This document shows, piece after piece, positions 17,498 through 25,500 of a stretch of 64,000 nucleotides of DNA (within the stretch, counting starts at the first letter, position 1; every line of letters starts with the position of its first letter). Origin of the DNA: Flavobacteriales bacterium. GTDB lineage: Bacteria; Bacteroidota; Bacteroidia; Flavobacteriales_E; Vicingaceae. Location: contig PALM01000017.1 of assembly GCA_002706365.1 (NCBI GenBank), positions 1 to 64,000 on the forward strand. Direction: 5' to 3'. The translations under genes were made by a program, and so were the position numbers. The notes below the pieces were generated by a model. That model was not told the DNA's origin. It worked only from the letters and a program-made list of their open reading frames with translations, and did no database searches.

Positions 17498-18930
17498 ATG
17501 CAGAAGAAATAGATGAATTGTTCAGGGAGGGAACGCAGGAGCACTTCCCATATGATGAGAAGCTATGGAATCAGGTGGAAGCTGATCTTCCGCCAACTGA
17601 TCAAAAGCGCAGATTTGGTGGCTATTGGATTCTAGGTTCCGCCATACTTATTGCTCTATTATCAGGCATATACTTTGTCAATCCAGTAGAAGAAAAGCAA
17701 TTGGCAGATAATCCACCACAAGCCTCACAAAATGAAGAAGCAATCACTTTGGCAGAGAATACCTCTGATGCAAGCAAGATAGAATCCAATGATAAAGAGC
17801 CTTTTGAACCTTCAAAATCAGCACTTACAGAAAGTCAGCATAAAACAACCGACTTAAATAAGTCTGAGCCTAGTAAGCAGATCAATAATAGCTCAAGCAA
17901 TCTTATAAGTAATGAGGTTTTGAAAACTGATACAAAGAAGAACGATCAAAAAGAAAGCAAGAACAATACTGATACTCAATTAGCTTCATTGCATGGAACT
18001 TTAAGCACTCATACAGCCATTAAGAATGGCAATGGTAAGTCGTCTTTAATAGAAACAGATAGAAATGATGATCTGGCTTCATTAAGTGTTAGCAAATTGG
18101 CTGAGGAGAATGAATTTAGCGACAATTTGAGAACGGAGAATATGAAGCTACTGACGCCATTTGGTTTTCAAACTAGTCCTATAAACAAAGAACCAATGAT
18201 AAGTCGGTCGCTAGTTGAGCACCCTACATCTTATAGCCCTCCTATTCTTCTTGAACTTCAATATAATACCTCATTGAGCGTAGAAAACAGAAATCAAACA
18301 GAAGCCAATGTTTCTGTGAGTCAATTTGCTTTATTGGGTATTAAAACCAAAGGCACATTCTCATATGGTGCAGGGATCAGATATCTAAAACTCATTGAAA
18401 GAGTGAGCTATAATATTGAGGACGAACGCCTAATTCAAACTACCATATCTGATACTAATTATGTGTTGGTAAATGGGAATTTCTCGCAGAATGGAGCTCC
18501 AATATGGTTGATCAAAGAAGAGATCAATACCTCCACTAATGAGGAATTACGAAGTGAGTCTTCATTGATCAGTGGAGAGAACATCCTTGAATCCATTCAG
18601 CTACCATTATTTGTTGGCTATCATTATCCAATTGGCAATTATCAACTTGGTCTGAGAAGCTCAATGGTACTGAGCTACCTTTATGCTGCTGAAGGATACT
18701 ATATGGATGAAGATCTGCAAAGCCTGGTGAAAATTGAAAACCCATCAAGCACTGAGTCCTTCTCAATTAATGTAGAAGCCGATCTCAGGTTTGGATATCG
18801 ATTGAATGAATTCTCATTGATCGGATCTAGCGTAAGATATCAATACGGTATAAGTGGAATAGCAACTTATGATGAAGCTAAATATGATGGGATGTTATTC
18901 GGATTGTGGATCCAACATCAATTCAAGTAA
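17494..18930 (+). CDS. Probable anti-sigma factor with inner-membrane helix and outer-membrane barrel-like domain
   Basis: A 478-residue protein in four visible parts. Residues 1-40 are a polar cytoplasmic head. Residues 42-62 form one transmembrane helix. Residues about 63-245 are a low-complexity linker rich in Ser, Asn, Lys, Glu and Thr. Residues about 250-478 are beta-rich with alternating aromatic residues and end in QHQFK, resembling Bacteroidota outer-membrane beta-barrel (porin-family) domains. No signal peptide is seen. The gene overlaps the ECF sigma by four bases, the usual anti-sigma position. The layout matches what I remember of dual-membrane-spanning anti-sigma factors (Dma) of Bacteroides; the assignment is inferred. 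Confidence 0.65.
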   Translation: MNAEEIDELFREGTQEHFPYDEKLWNQVEADLPPTDQKRRFGGYWILGSAILIALLSGIYFVNPVEEKQLADNPPQASQNEEAITLAENTSDASKIESNDKEPFEPSKSALTESQHKTTDLNKSEPSKQINNSSSNLISNEVLKTDTKKNDQKESKNNTDTQLASLHGTLSTHTAIKNGNGKSSLIETDRNDDLASLSVSKLAEENEFSDNLRTENMKLLTPFGFQTSPINKEPMISRSLVEHPTSYSPPILLELQYNTSLSVENRNQTEANVSVSQFALLGIKTKGTFSYGAGIRYLKLIERVSYNIEDERLIQTTISDTNYVLVNGNFSQNGAPIWLIKEEINTSTNEELRSESSLISGENILESIQLPLFVGYHYPIGNYQLGLRSSMVLSYLYAAEGYYMDEDLQSLVKIENPSSTESFSINVEADLRFGYRLNEFSLIGSSVRYQYGISGIATYDEAKYDGMLFGLWIQHQFK

Positions 18931-18938
18931 GACCTGGA

Positions 18939-19457
18939 CTAAGCGCTATTTCTTGGCTTCTTATAGAGTGGAACAGTAGAACAAGCTTCTCCAAACATCA
19001 TGGTCTTTACTACCGGCTGAAGCTTTCGCCCTAAGGCTAAGTATGCAGATGCAGGCACCTCTTTATCACTGCATCCTTTGATCACCAATTTTGCATCCTC
19101 ATAATCTTTAGGATCGATCTTGGCGATCTCATTTTCCCAAAGTGCCACCTCCAAAGTTTCTAGATTACCTTGTGTAACGAAATTGGCATATGGATTAATG
19201 GCTGTGCTTAGTAAAAGGTAGGCCCATGAGGGTATAATGGCATCCACAGAACAGTAAATAGCTACATTCTTTCCCTTGTATTCAGACCAGTCGTGCTCTT
19301 TTATAAAGGCTCTAAAGTCTTTCTCTTTCAGGGCCAATCCTTGCCAGAGATTATCTTTTAGGTCATAGAGCACTCTTTCTCCTTCTGGATACATTTCTTC
19401 AAGATCCAGGTTGATCAAACTGCTGTTCGCTACTCTATTGATAATCTCTTCTGCCAT
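18939..19457 (-). CDS. DUF2480 family protein, last gene of the suf operon
   Basis: A 172-residue soluble protein recognised as DUF2480, a Bacteroidota family of unknown function. Three cysteines stand in well-defined motifs: C69 (IYCSVDAIIPSWAY), C129 (IKGCSDKEVPASAY) and C159 (FGEACSTVPLYKKPR). No membrane segment or signal peptide is present. It follows the DUF59 gene by 13 bases in the suf operon, suggesting a link with Fe-S or sulfur handling; the cysteines could bind metal or persulfide (inference). Convergent with the anti-sigma-like gene, leaving only 8 bases between stops. Confidence 0.85.
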   Translation of the reverse strand: MAEEIINRVANSSLINLDLEEMYPEGERVLYDLKDNLWQGLALKEKDFRAFIKEHDWSEYKGKNVAIYCSVDAIIPSWAYLLLSTAINPYANFVTQGNLETLEVALWENEIAKIDPKDYEDAKLVIKGCSDKEVPASAYLALGRKLQPVVKTMMFGEACSTVPLYKKPRNSA

Positions 19458-19470
19458 CTTCGATCAAATT

Positions 19471-19806
19471 CTAAAGGAATCCCAATTCGAATTTTGCCTC
19501 TTCAGACATCATATCCTTATCCCAAGGTGGATCCCATACGATCTCTACCTTGGCTGATTTAACAGACCATAAGCCGGCAACTTTGCTTTCAACTTCAGCG
19601 GGAAGTGATTCAGCTACCGGACAATTAGGTGAGGTAAGAGTCATATCTACCTTCACGTCAAAATTCTCATCTACTTTGACTTCATATACCAATCCCAATT
19701 CGTAAATATTTACGGGGATCTCAGGGTCATAGATGGTTTTAAGCACATCGATCACCTGATTCTCGACCTCTTTAGGGCTCACATCTTTAAGATTCTTTTC
19801 AGCCAT
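19471..19806 (-). CDS. DUF59/MIP18 family SUF accessory protein (SufT-like)
   Basis: A 111-residue protein of the MIP18/DUF59 family, members of which (SufT, PaaD-like, CIA2) help mature Fe-S proteins. Motifs seen are YDPEIPVNIYELGLVY (about 26-41) and TSPNCPVAESLP with the conserved Cys62. The C-terminal half contains a typical VEIVWDPPWDKDMMSEEAK-like tail. It overlaps the end of sufE by 8 bases, so it is translated from the same message. The role in cluster delivery is established for the family but the target here is unknown. Confidence 0.9.
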   Translation of the reverse strand: MAEKNLKDVSPKEVENQVIDVLKTIYDPEIPVNIYELGLVYEVKVDENFDVKVDMTLTSPNCPVAESLPAEVESKVAGLWSVKSAKVEIVWDPPWDKDMMSEEAKFELGFL

Positions 19807-20227
19807 TCTTCAATTGGGTTTGAAACGCCAAAGCGTACATCTTCATTTGTTTCACCATGCTCACCAGACCATTTGATCTAGTCGGTGATAAATGTTCTTT
19901 CAATCCGATCTCATCGATAAAATAAAGATCCTCATTTACAATTTCTTCCGGACTGCTATCATCAAGCACTCTGATCATTAAAGAGATAATGCCTTTGGTG
20001 ATGATCGCATCGCTATCAGCCGTGAAACGGACTTTCCCATCTATTAGTTGAGCATCAAGCCACACTCTAGACTGACAACCTTTAATGATATTCTTCTCCA
20101 CTTTCTTACCCTCGTCAATCAGAGGCAATTCCTTCCCAAGCGAGATGATATACTCATACTTGTCCATCCAATCGTCGAACATGGCAAACTCATCTATCAC
20201 TTCATTTTGTCTCTCTTTTATGCTCAT
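19799..20227 (-). CDS. sufE: SufE family sulfur-acceptor protein
   Basis: A 142-residue SufE. It accepts persulfide sulfur from SufS and passes it to the SufBCD scaffold. The active-site cysteine is C51 in KGCQSRVWLDA, and the N-terminal FDDWMDKYEYIISLGKELP segment is typical. Its ATG overlaps the sufS stop by 4 bases and its end overlaps the DUF59 gene by 8, so the three are translationally coupled. Length matches E. coli SufE. Confidence 0.94.
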   Translation of the reverse strand: MSIKERQNEVIDEFAMFDDWMDKYEYIISLGKELPLIDEGKKVEKNIIKGCQSRVWLDAQLIDGKVRFTADSDAIITKGIISLMIRVLDDSSPEEIVNEDLYFIDEIGLKEHLSPTRSNGLVSMVKQMKMYALAFQTQLKNG

Positions 20228-21459
20228 ATCAGCATATTTTTAGCACGTTCTATCGCATTAACAAGTACATCTATTTCTTCTTTGGTATTATAGAATGCAA
20301 AGGAAGCCCTAACTGTTCCCAAGATCCCAAATCTTTCCATTAATGGCTGAGTGCAATGATGCCCTGTTCTGACAGCTACTCCCATTTTATCTACCAATAC
20401 CCCTAGATCGTAAGCGTGAACACCATCGATTACAAAGGAAATTACGCTGGCTTTTTCCTTAGCCTCGCCTATGATCCTTAATCCTTCAATTGTCTTTAGC
20501 CTTTTGGTGGCATATTCCAAGAGTTCCATTTCATGATTATGGATCTCATCCCAGCTGAATTGTTGCAGATAGTCCAAAGCAGCTTTAGTGGCAATTCCAT
20601 CAGCAATATTTGGAGTCCCGGCTTCGAACTTATGAGGTAACTCATTGTAGGTAGTTTTCTCAAAAGTGACCGTTTTGATCATATCGCCACCACCTTGATA
20701 GGGAGGCAAGCTTTCAAGTATCTCCTTCTTTCCATACAGTATGCCAACGCCAGTTGGACCGAAGACTTTATGCATGCTAAAGACATAGAAGTCGGCATCC
20801 AGATCTCTCACATCAACTTGCATATGAGGTGCAGATTGTGCACCATCAACTAAGACCTTAGCTCCTTTTTCATGCGCTTTGGCGATAATTTCTTTTACCG
20901 GATTAACTGTTCCTAGTGTATTGCTAATATGAACAATAGCTACAAGCTTTGTTCTCTCTGTGATAAGATCATAAAGCTCATCTAGGATCAGCTCTCCTTG
21001 ATCATTGATAGGAGCCACCTTAAGTTTTGCTCCTTTCTCTTCACAGATCATCTGCCAAGGCACAATGTTAGAGTGATGCTCCATTGCCGTGATGAGAATC
21101 TCATCTCCCTCTTTAAGATTGAATCTACCAAAACTGGATGCTACTAGATTTATCCCATCTGTAGTTCCTTTGGTGAAAATAATCTCTTCGGTATGCTGAG
21201 CATTGAGGAATTCGCGCATTTGCACTCTAGCTTCTTCATAGGCTGAAGTAGCTTCCTGACTCAAAGTGTGAACGCCACGGTGAATGTTGGCATTTTCTTG
21301 AGTATAGTAGTTGTTGAGGCTATCGATCACCGACTGTGGCTTTTGGGCAGTTGCTCCATTATCGAGGTAAACCAATCGCTTTCCATTCACTTCTCTTTGA
21401 AGGATGGGAAAGTCCTTTCGAACCTCTTCCACATTGAACTTTTGGGTGATCGTTTGCAT
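20224..21459 (-). CDS. sufS: Cysteine desulfurase SufS
   Basis: PLP enzyme releasing sulfur from cysteine for Fe-S assembly. The 411 residues show YLDNGATAQKP near the N-terminus, the substrate/PLP segment ITAMEHHSNIVPW, the PLP-binding lysine in FSMHKVFGPTGVG (about residue 229), and the catalytic cysteine in RTGHHCTQPLM (about 365). This is the class II desulfurase that partners with SufE, encoded next. It starts directly after sufD without a gap. Confidence 0.96.
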   Translation of the reverse strand: MQTITQKFNVEEVRKDFPILQREVNGKRLVYLDNGATAQKPQSVIDSLNNYYTQENANIHRGVHTLSQEATSAYEEARVQMREFLNAQHTEEIIFTKGTTDGINLVASSFGRFNLKEGDEILITAMEHHSNIVPWQMICEEKGAKLKVAPINDQGELILDELYDLITERTKLVAIVHISNTLGTVNPVKEIIAKAHEKGAKVLVDGAQSAPHMQVDVRDLDADFYVFSMHKVFGPTGVGILYGKKEILESLPPYQGGGDMIKTVTFEKTTYNELPHKFEAGTPNIADGIATKAALDYLQQFSWDEIHNHEMELLEYATKRLKTIEGLRIIGEAKEKASVISFVIDGVHAYDLGVLVDKMGVAVRTGHHCTQPLMERFGILGTVRASFAFYNTKEEIDVLVNAIERAKNMLI

Positions 21460-22752
21460 CTACTTTACCCCGCTGTATTTTTTATCGATCACAGACTGCA
21501 CTTCTTCTCTTAAATGTTCCACTCCAATTTGCTCAACCAAATCAGTTAAAAAGGCATTCAATAGCACAGCTCTGGCCTTCTTCTTACCAATACCTCTACT
21601 TCTCAAATAGAAGATCGCTTCTTCATCCATCTGACCAGTAGTAGAACCGTGAGAACACTTTACATCATCTGCATAGATCTCCAATTCTGGTTTAGAATAG
21701 ATCGATGCATCATCGGTCAATACCATATTGGCATTCGACTGATATGCGTTGGTCTTTTGTGCGATGGGATGCACGAACACCTTTCCGTTGAATACTCCTG
21801 TAGAAGCATCATCTGCAATGGTCTTGTACAACTCATGAGAAACACAATTTGGCTCTCTATGGTGAATCAAAGTATGGTGATCCACATGCTGCTTGCCATG
21901 AAGAAGGCTCAATCCATTCATCCAGCTTTCTATATGCTCACCATTCAAGTCTAGATTGAGATTATTCCTCAATAATCCCCCACCAAGACTAATTGTATTC
22001 ATCTTGAACTGAGAACTTCCCTCTTGAGAGACCTCATCATTTGAGATCTGATAAGCATCGTCATTTTCTGATTGAAGCTTATTGATCTCCAAATTGGCAT
22101 TCTTTTCTACGAAGATCTCAGACAACTGATTGGTGAATGAATTTCCTTCATTGGCTGAAATATGCTTCATCACCACTTTGGCAGAAGAACCTTCTTCAAG
22201 ATAGATGAAGTTTCTAGGATTGCTCATCGGTTGATTGCCCGCTGAGATATTTACAATATAATATACTGATTCAGCAGCCTTCCCTTTCTTCAAATGCAAA
22301 TAGGCACCATCTTGATGATAGGCCGTATTGATCATGGAGAAGATCTCCTCTTTCTTAGTCAATGAATCAAAAGATCCTTTAAGCTTATCGCTCTTCTCTT
22401 TAGCTTCTGAAAGTGGCATGAAATCAATACCTGCTTCAGCCTCTGTCCAGCTAAGCTCATCTGTATAGTAACCATTCACAAAGACTAAACAGTTCTTTGT
22501 AGGCACTGATAGATCAATGTCCGAATCTACATCTGCAGGACCAAGCTGATAGCTTTCTCTGATCAGTTTATTGATTCTGGTGTACTTCCAATACTCCGTC
22601 TTAGAAGTCGGAAATTCTAATCCTTTCAATGCTTTTTCAGCAGCTCTTCTTTTCTCCACAAAGCTCTCTTTGTCGTGAGAGAAGTCGATCATACCATAAT
22701 GTGAAAGGAACTTCTCCTTATTACTCATCTTCACTGTCGCTTCCAACATCAT
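21460..22752 (-). CDS. sufD: Fe-S scaffold subunit SufD
   Basis: SufD subunit of the SufBCD scaffold complex. The 430-residue protein has the parallel beta-helix core (about 130-380) with SufBD signatures HHTLIHHREPNCVSHELYK and MVLTDDASIYSKPELEIYADDVKCSHGSTTG. The last segment holds the conserved Cys/His that help form the nascent cluster site with SufB. The start is ATG 22752; a later in-frame ATG at 22728 (MSNKEKF) is also plausible. It lies one base beyond the sufC stop. Confidence 0.95.
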   Translation of the reverse strand: MMLEATVKMSNKEKFLSHYGMIDFSHDKESFVEKRRAAEKALKGLEFPTSKTEYWKYTRINKLIRESYQLGPADVDSDIDLSVPTKNCLVFVNGYYTDELSWTEAEAGIDFMPLSEAKEKSDKLKGSFDSLTKKEEIFSMINTAYHQDGAYLHLKKGKAAESVYYIVNISAGNQPMSNPRNFIYLEEGSSAKVVMKHISANEGNSFTNQLSEIFVEKNANLEINKLQSENDDAYQISNDEVSQEGSSQFKMNTISLGGGLLRNNLNLDLNGEHIESWMNGLSLLHGKQHVDHHTLIHHREPNCVSHELYKTIADDASTGVFNGKVFVHPIAQKTNAYQSNANMVLTDDASIYSKPELEIYADDVKCSHGSTTGQMDEEAIFYLRSRGIGKKKARAVLLNAFLTDLVEQIGVEHLREEVQSVIDKKYSGVK

Positions 22753-22753
22753 A

Positions 22754-23509
22754 TTAGGCCTTTACTGCTTCTTCTTTGATCCAATCATAACCTCTCTCTT
22801 CTAGCTCTAGAGCAAGTTCTTTACCACCGGTCTTTACAATTCTACCGTTTGCCAATACATGCACATAGTCTGGTACAATGTAATCTAGCAATCTTTGGTA
22901 GTGAGTGATCACGATAGTTGCATTATCCGGCGATTTCAATTTATTCACGCCCTCGGATACAACTTTAAGTGCATCGATATCCAAACCACTATCGGTCTCA
23001 TCAAGGATGGCCAACTTTGGCTCTAGCATTGCCATTTGGAAGATCTCGTTTCGTTTCTTCTCACCACCTGAGAAACCTTCATTTACCGAGCGGTTGTTGA
23101 ATTTTCCTTCCAATCCAACCAATTTGCTTTTCTCTTTTACCCTTTGAAGGAAATCTTTTGCTGCAATAGGCTCTTCACCTTTCTTCTCGCGAATCTCATT
23201 GATCGCAGTCTTCAAGAAATTGATATTGCTAACGCCCGGAATTTCAACTGGATATTGGAATGCCAAGAATATACCGGCTCTAGCTCTATCTTCTGCTTCC
23301 ATATCCAAAAGATCCTCGCTTAAGAAGTCTACGCTTCCTTCAGTTACTTCATACTCATCTCTTCCTGCTAAGACACTAGATAGCGTGCTCTTCCCTGAAC
23401 CGTTTGGACCCATGATGGCGTGCACCTCTCCGGCTTTTACTTCCAAATCAATTCCCTTTAGAATCTCATTGCCCTCAATGGAGGCGTGTAAATTTTTGAT
23501 CTTTAACAT
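22754..23509 (-). CDS. sufC: SufC ATPase of the Fe-S assembly complex
   Basis: ABC-type ATPase that energises the SufBCD scaffold. The 251 residues include Walker A (GPNGSGKST), an ABC signature FSGGEKKRNE, Walker B (LAILDETDSGLDIDAL) and the H-loop His (VITHYQRLL). It is not a transporter: there is no membrane partner and its neighbours are sufB and sufD. A 54-base gap separates it from sufB. Confidence 0.97.
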   Translation of the reverse strand: MLKIKNLHASIEGNEILKGIDLEVKAGEVHAIMGPNGSGKSTLSSVLAGRDEYEVTEGSVDFLSEDLLDMEAEDRARAGIFLAFQYPVEIPGVSNINFLKTAINEIREKKGEEPIAAKDFLQRVKEKSKLVGLEGKFNNRSVNEGFSGGEKKRNEIFQMAMLEPKLAILDETDSGLDIDALKVVSEGVNKLKSPDNATIVITHYQRLLDYIVPDYVHVLANGRIVKTGGKELALELEERGYDWIKEEAVKA

Positions 23510-23563
23510 TCTTGCTTTGCTTATTTCTGTTTGGTTATTTTCTTAATGATTTTTAGACAGCTC

Positions 23564-25027
23564 TTAGCCTACAGAGCCTTCAAGACTAATCTCCAATAGC
23601 TTTTGTGCTTCAACTGCGAACTCCATTGGAAGTTGGTTCAATACCTCTTTGCAATATCCATTCACAATTAGGTTAATGGCAGTCTCTTCATCCATTCCCC
23701 TTTGTTTGCAATAGAAGATCTGATCTTCGCCGATCTTAGAAGTGGTAGCTTCATGCTCAACTTGCGAAGAACTATTGTCGACTTCTATATATGGGAAAGT
23801 GTGCGCACCACACTTATTGCCCATTAACAATGAGTCGCATTGGGTAAAGTTCCTGCTATTGGTAGCATGCTTATTGATCTTTACCAATCCTCTATAAGAG
23901 TTGTTTGCTTGTCCGGCAGATATTCCCTTGGAAATAATTGTACTCTTGGTATTCTTACCAACATGCAACATCTTGCTTCCGGTATCTGCTTGCTGATGAT
24001 TAGCAGTTACTGCTACGGAATAGAATTCTCCAATAGAACGATCTCCTTTGAGCACACAGCCTGGGTATTTCCAGGTTACAGCAGAACCAGTTTCAACCTG
24101 TGTCCATGAGATCTTAGAATCCTCCATGCACAAGCCTCTCTTGGTCACAAAATTGTAGATCCCTCCTTTTCCTTCTTTGCTTCCAGGGTACCAGTTTTGG
24201 ATGGTAGAATATTTGATTTCTGCTCTGTCTAGCGCGATCAATTCAACCACTGCAGCATGCAATTGATTCTCATCTCGCATTGGTGCAGTACAACCTTCAA
24301 GATAACTTACATAGCTGTCTTCATCAGCAACTACAAGTGTTCTTTCAAACTGTCCAGTATTTGCCTCATTGATTCTGAAATATGTAGAAAGTTCCATTGG
24401 GCAGCGAACGCCTTTTGGAATGTAGCAAAATGAACCATCGGTGAAAACCGCTGAATTCAAGGCTGCGTAAAAATTGTCTGAAGCGGGAACCACAGTTCCC
24501 AAATACTTCCTTACCAATTCCGGATGTTCCTGAACTGCTTCACTGAATGAGCAGAAGATAATGCCAAGCTCTCCCAGTTTTTCTTTGAAGGTGGTTTTTA
24601 CAGAGACACTATCAATTACAGCATCAACGGCAACTCCTGTCAAACGTTTTTGTTCATCAAGGGAGATGCCTAACTTTTCAAAAGTTTCCAGTAATTCAGG
24701 ATCAACTTCATCAAGACTCTCCAATTCCTTTTTCTTTTTTGGAGCAGAATAATAGTGTAAATCTTGGAAATCCGGTTTAGGATATTTCAAATGCGCCCAT
24801 TCAGGCTCAGTCATTTGCTCCCAAATTTTCAAAGATTTTAATCTGTATTCTAACAACCATTCCGGCTCGTTCTTCTTTGCAGAAATGAAACGAACGATTT
24901 CTTCACTTAAGCCTTTAGGAGCTTTGTCGGATTCAATATTAGTTACGAATCCATACTTATACTCACTACTGGTGATCTCTTCTAATAATTCTTCTTCTGA
25001 AGCCATATTTTTCTTCTGATTCTCCAT
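23564..25027 (-). CDS. sufB: Fe-S scaffold subunit SufB
   Basis: SufB, the main scaffold on which 4Fe-4S clusters are built. The 487-residue protein has the long beta-helix core and the signatures [40 protein letters not shown] and [20 protein letters not shown] that contain conserved cysteines. Length is normal. It is the second gene of the operon, 7 bases after sufA. Confidence 0.96.
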   Translation of the reverse strand: MENQKKNMASEEELLEEITSSEYKYGFVTNIESDKAPKGLSEEIVRFISAKKNEPEWLLEYRLKSLKIWEQMTEPEWAHLKYPKPDFQDLHYYSAPKKKKELESLDEVDPELLETFEKLGISLDEQKRLTGVAVDAVIDSVSVKTTFKEKLGELGIIFCSFSEAVQEHPELVRKYLGTVVPASDNFYAALNSAVFTDGSFCYIPKGVRCPMELSTYFRINEANTGQFERTLVVADEDSYVSYLEGCTAPMRDENQLHAAVVELIALDRAEIKYSTIQNWYPGSKEGKGGIYNFVTKRGLCMEDSKISWTQVETGSAVTWKYPGCVLKGDRSIGEFYSVAVTANHQQADTGSKMLHVGKNTKSTIISKGISAGQANNSYRGLVKINKHATNSRNFTQCDSLLMGNKCGAHTFPYIEVDNSSSQVEHEATTSKIGEDQIFYCKQRGMDEETAINLIVNGYCKEVLNQLPMEFAVEAQKLLEISLEGSVG

Positions 25028-25034
25028 TTAATTC

Positions 25035-25361
25035 TTAGATCGAAAAGCTTTCTCCGCAACCGCATGTTCTGCTGGCATTTGGATTTATGAAAGTGAAACC
25101 TTTCCCATTCAGACCACCACTAAAATCTAATTCAGTACCGGCTAGATAAAGCACACTTTTCTTATCTACAACTACCTTCACATCATTGTCTTCGATCAAT
25201 TTATCATCATCTAACATTTCGGAATCGAATTCCAGATTGTACATCAATCCAGAACAACCTCCGCCTTTCACTCCAACTCTGATAAAACTATCAGTACTCT
25301 TCCCTTCAGCGGCAAGCAATTCTCTGATTTTATCACGTGCTGTATCCTTCACTTTGATCAT
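25035..25361 (-). CDS. sufA: A-type Fe-S carrier (SufA/IscA/HesB family)
   Basis: A 108-residue A-type carrier that shuttles Fe-S clusters or iron. The three ligand cysteines are C36 (GGGCSGLMY) and C100/C102 (TCGCGESF), in the standard C-x(60-65)-C-x-C spacing. A longer frame starts at 25391, but ATG 25361 (MIKVKD) is preferred. The family normally starts there, and a -7 promoter element lies inside the extra 30 bases. It is the first gene of the suf operon. Confidence 0.92.
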   Translation of the reverse strand: MIKVKDTARDKIRELLAAEGKSTDSFIRVGVKGGGCSGLMYNLEFDSEMLDDDKLIEDNDVKVVVDKKSVLYLAGTELDFSGGLNGKGFTFINPNASRTCGCGESFSI

Positions 25362-25377
25362 ATCAATGCAGTTTTTT

Positions 25378-25386
25378 GCAAAGTTA
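25378..25386 (-). promoter_or_regulatory. Putative -7 promoter element of the suf operon
   Basis: The minus strand reads TAACTTTGC here, a match to TAnnTTTG, placing a start site only about 10 bases before the sufA ATG at 25361. No TTG is found at -33 spacing; that position is occupied by the palindrome at 25393-25417. Confidence 0.5.
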
Positions 25387-25392
25387 ACCATC

Positions 25393-25417
25393 TTTATTTA
25401 GAATTAGTCTAAATAAA
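25393..25417. promoter_or_regulatory. Perfect 25-bp palindromic operator-like site before the suf operon
   Basis: TTTATTTAGA (25393-25402), spacer ATTAG, TCTAAATAAA (25408-25417): a perfect 10-bp inverted repeat. It starts 6 bp upstream of the suf -7 element, overlapping where the -33 box should be. This is the shape of a dimeric regulator site (iron- or cluster-responsive regulators of Fur, DtxR/MntR or Rrf2 type are candidates), but the regulator is not identified. Confidence 0.6.
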
Positions 25418-25488
25418 CTTACTTCAAAAGAACAGATGAGATGTGCTTTTGTTGAGCTTTTAAAGCCTGTTATTCCTCGTAAATAGAC

Positions 25489-25496
25489 TAATTTTG
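25489..25496 (+). promoter_or_regulatory. Putative -7 element for thiL, nearly leaderless
   Basis: TAATTTTG followed by CC lies only four bases before the thiL ATG at 25501. Transcription would begin at or next to the start codon, so the message would be leaderless. No clear -33 TTG is seen. Confidence 0.4.
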
Positions 25497-25500
25497 CCAA

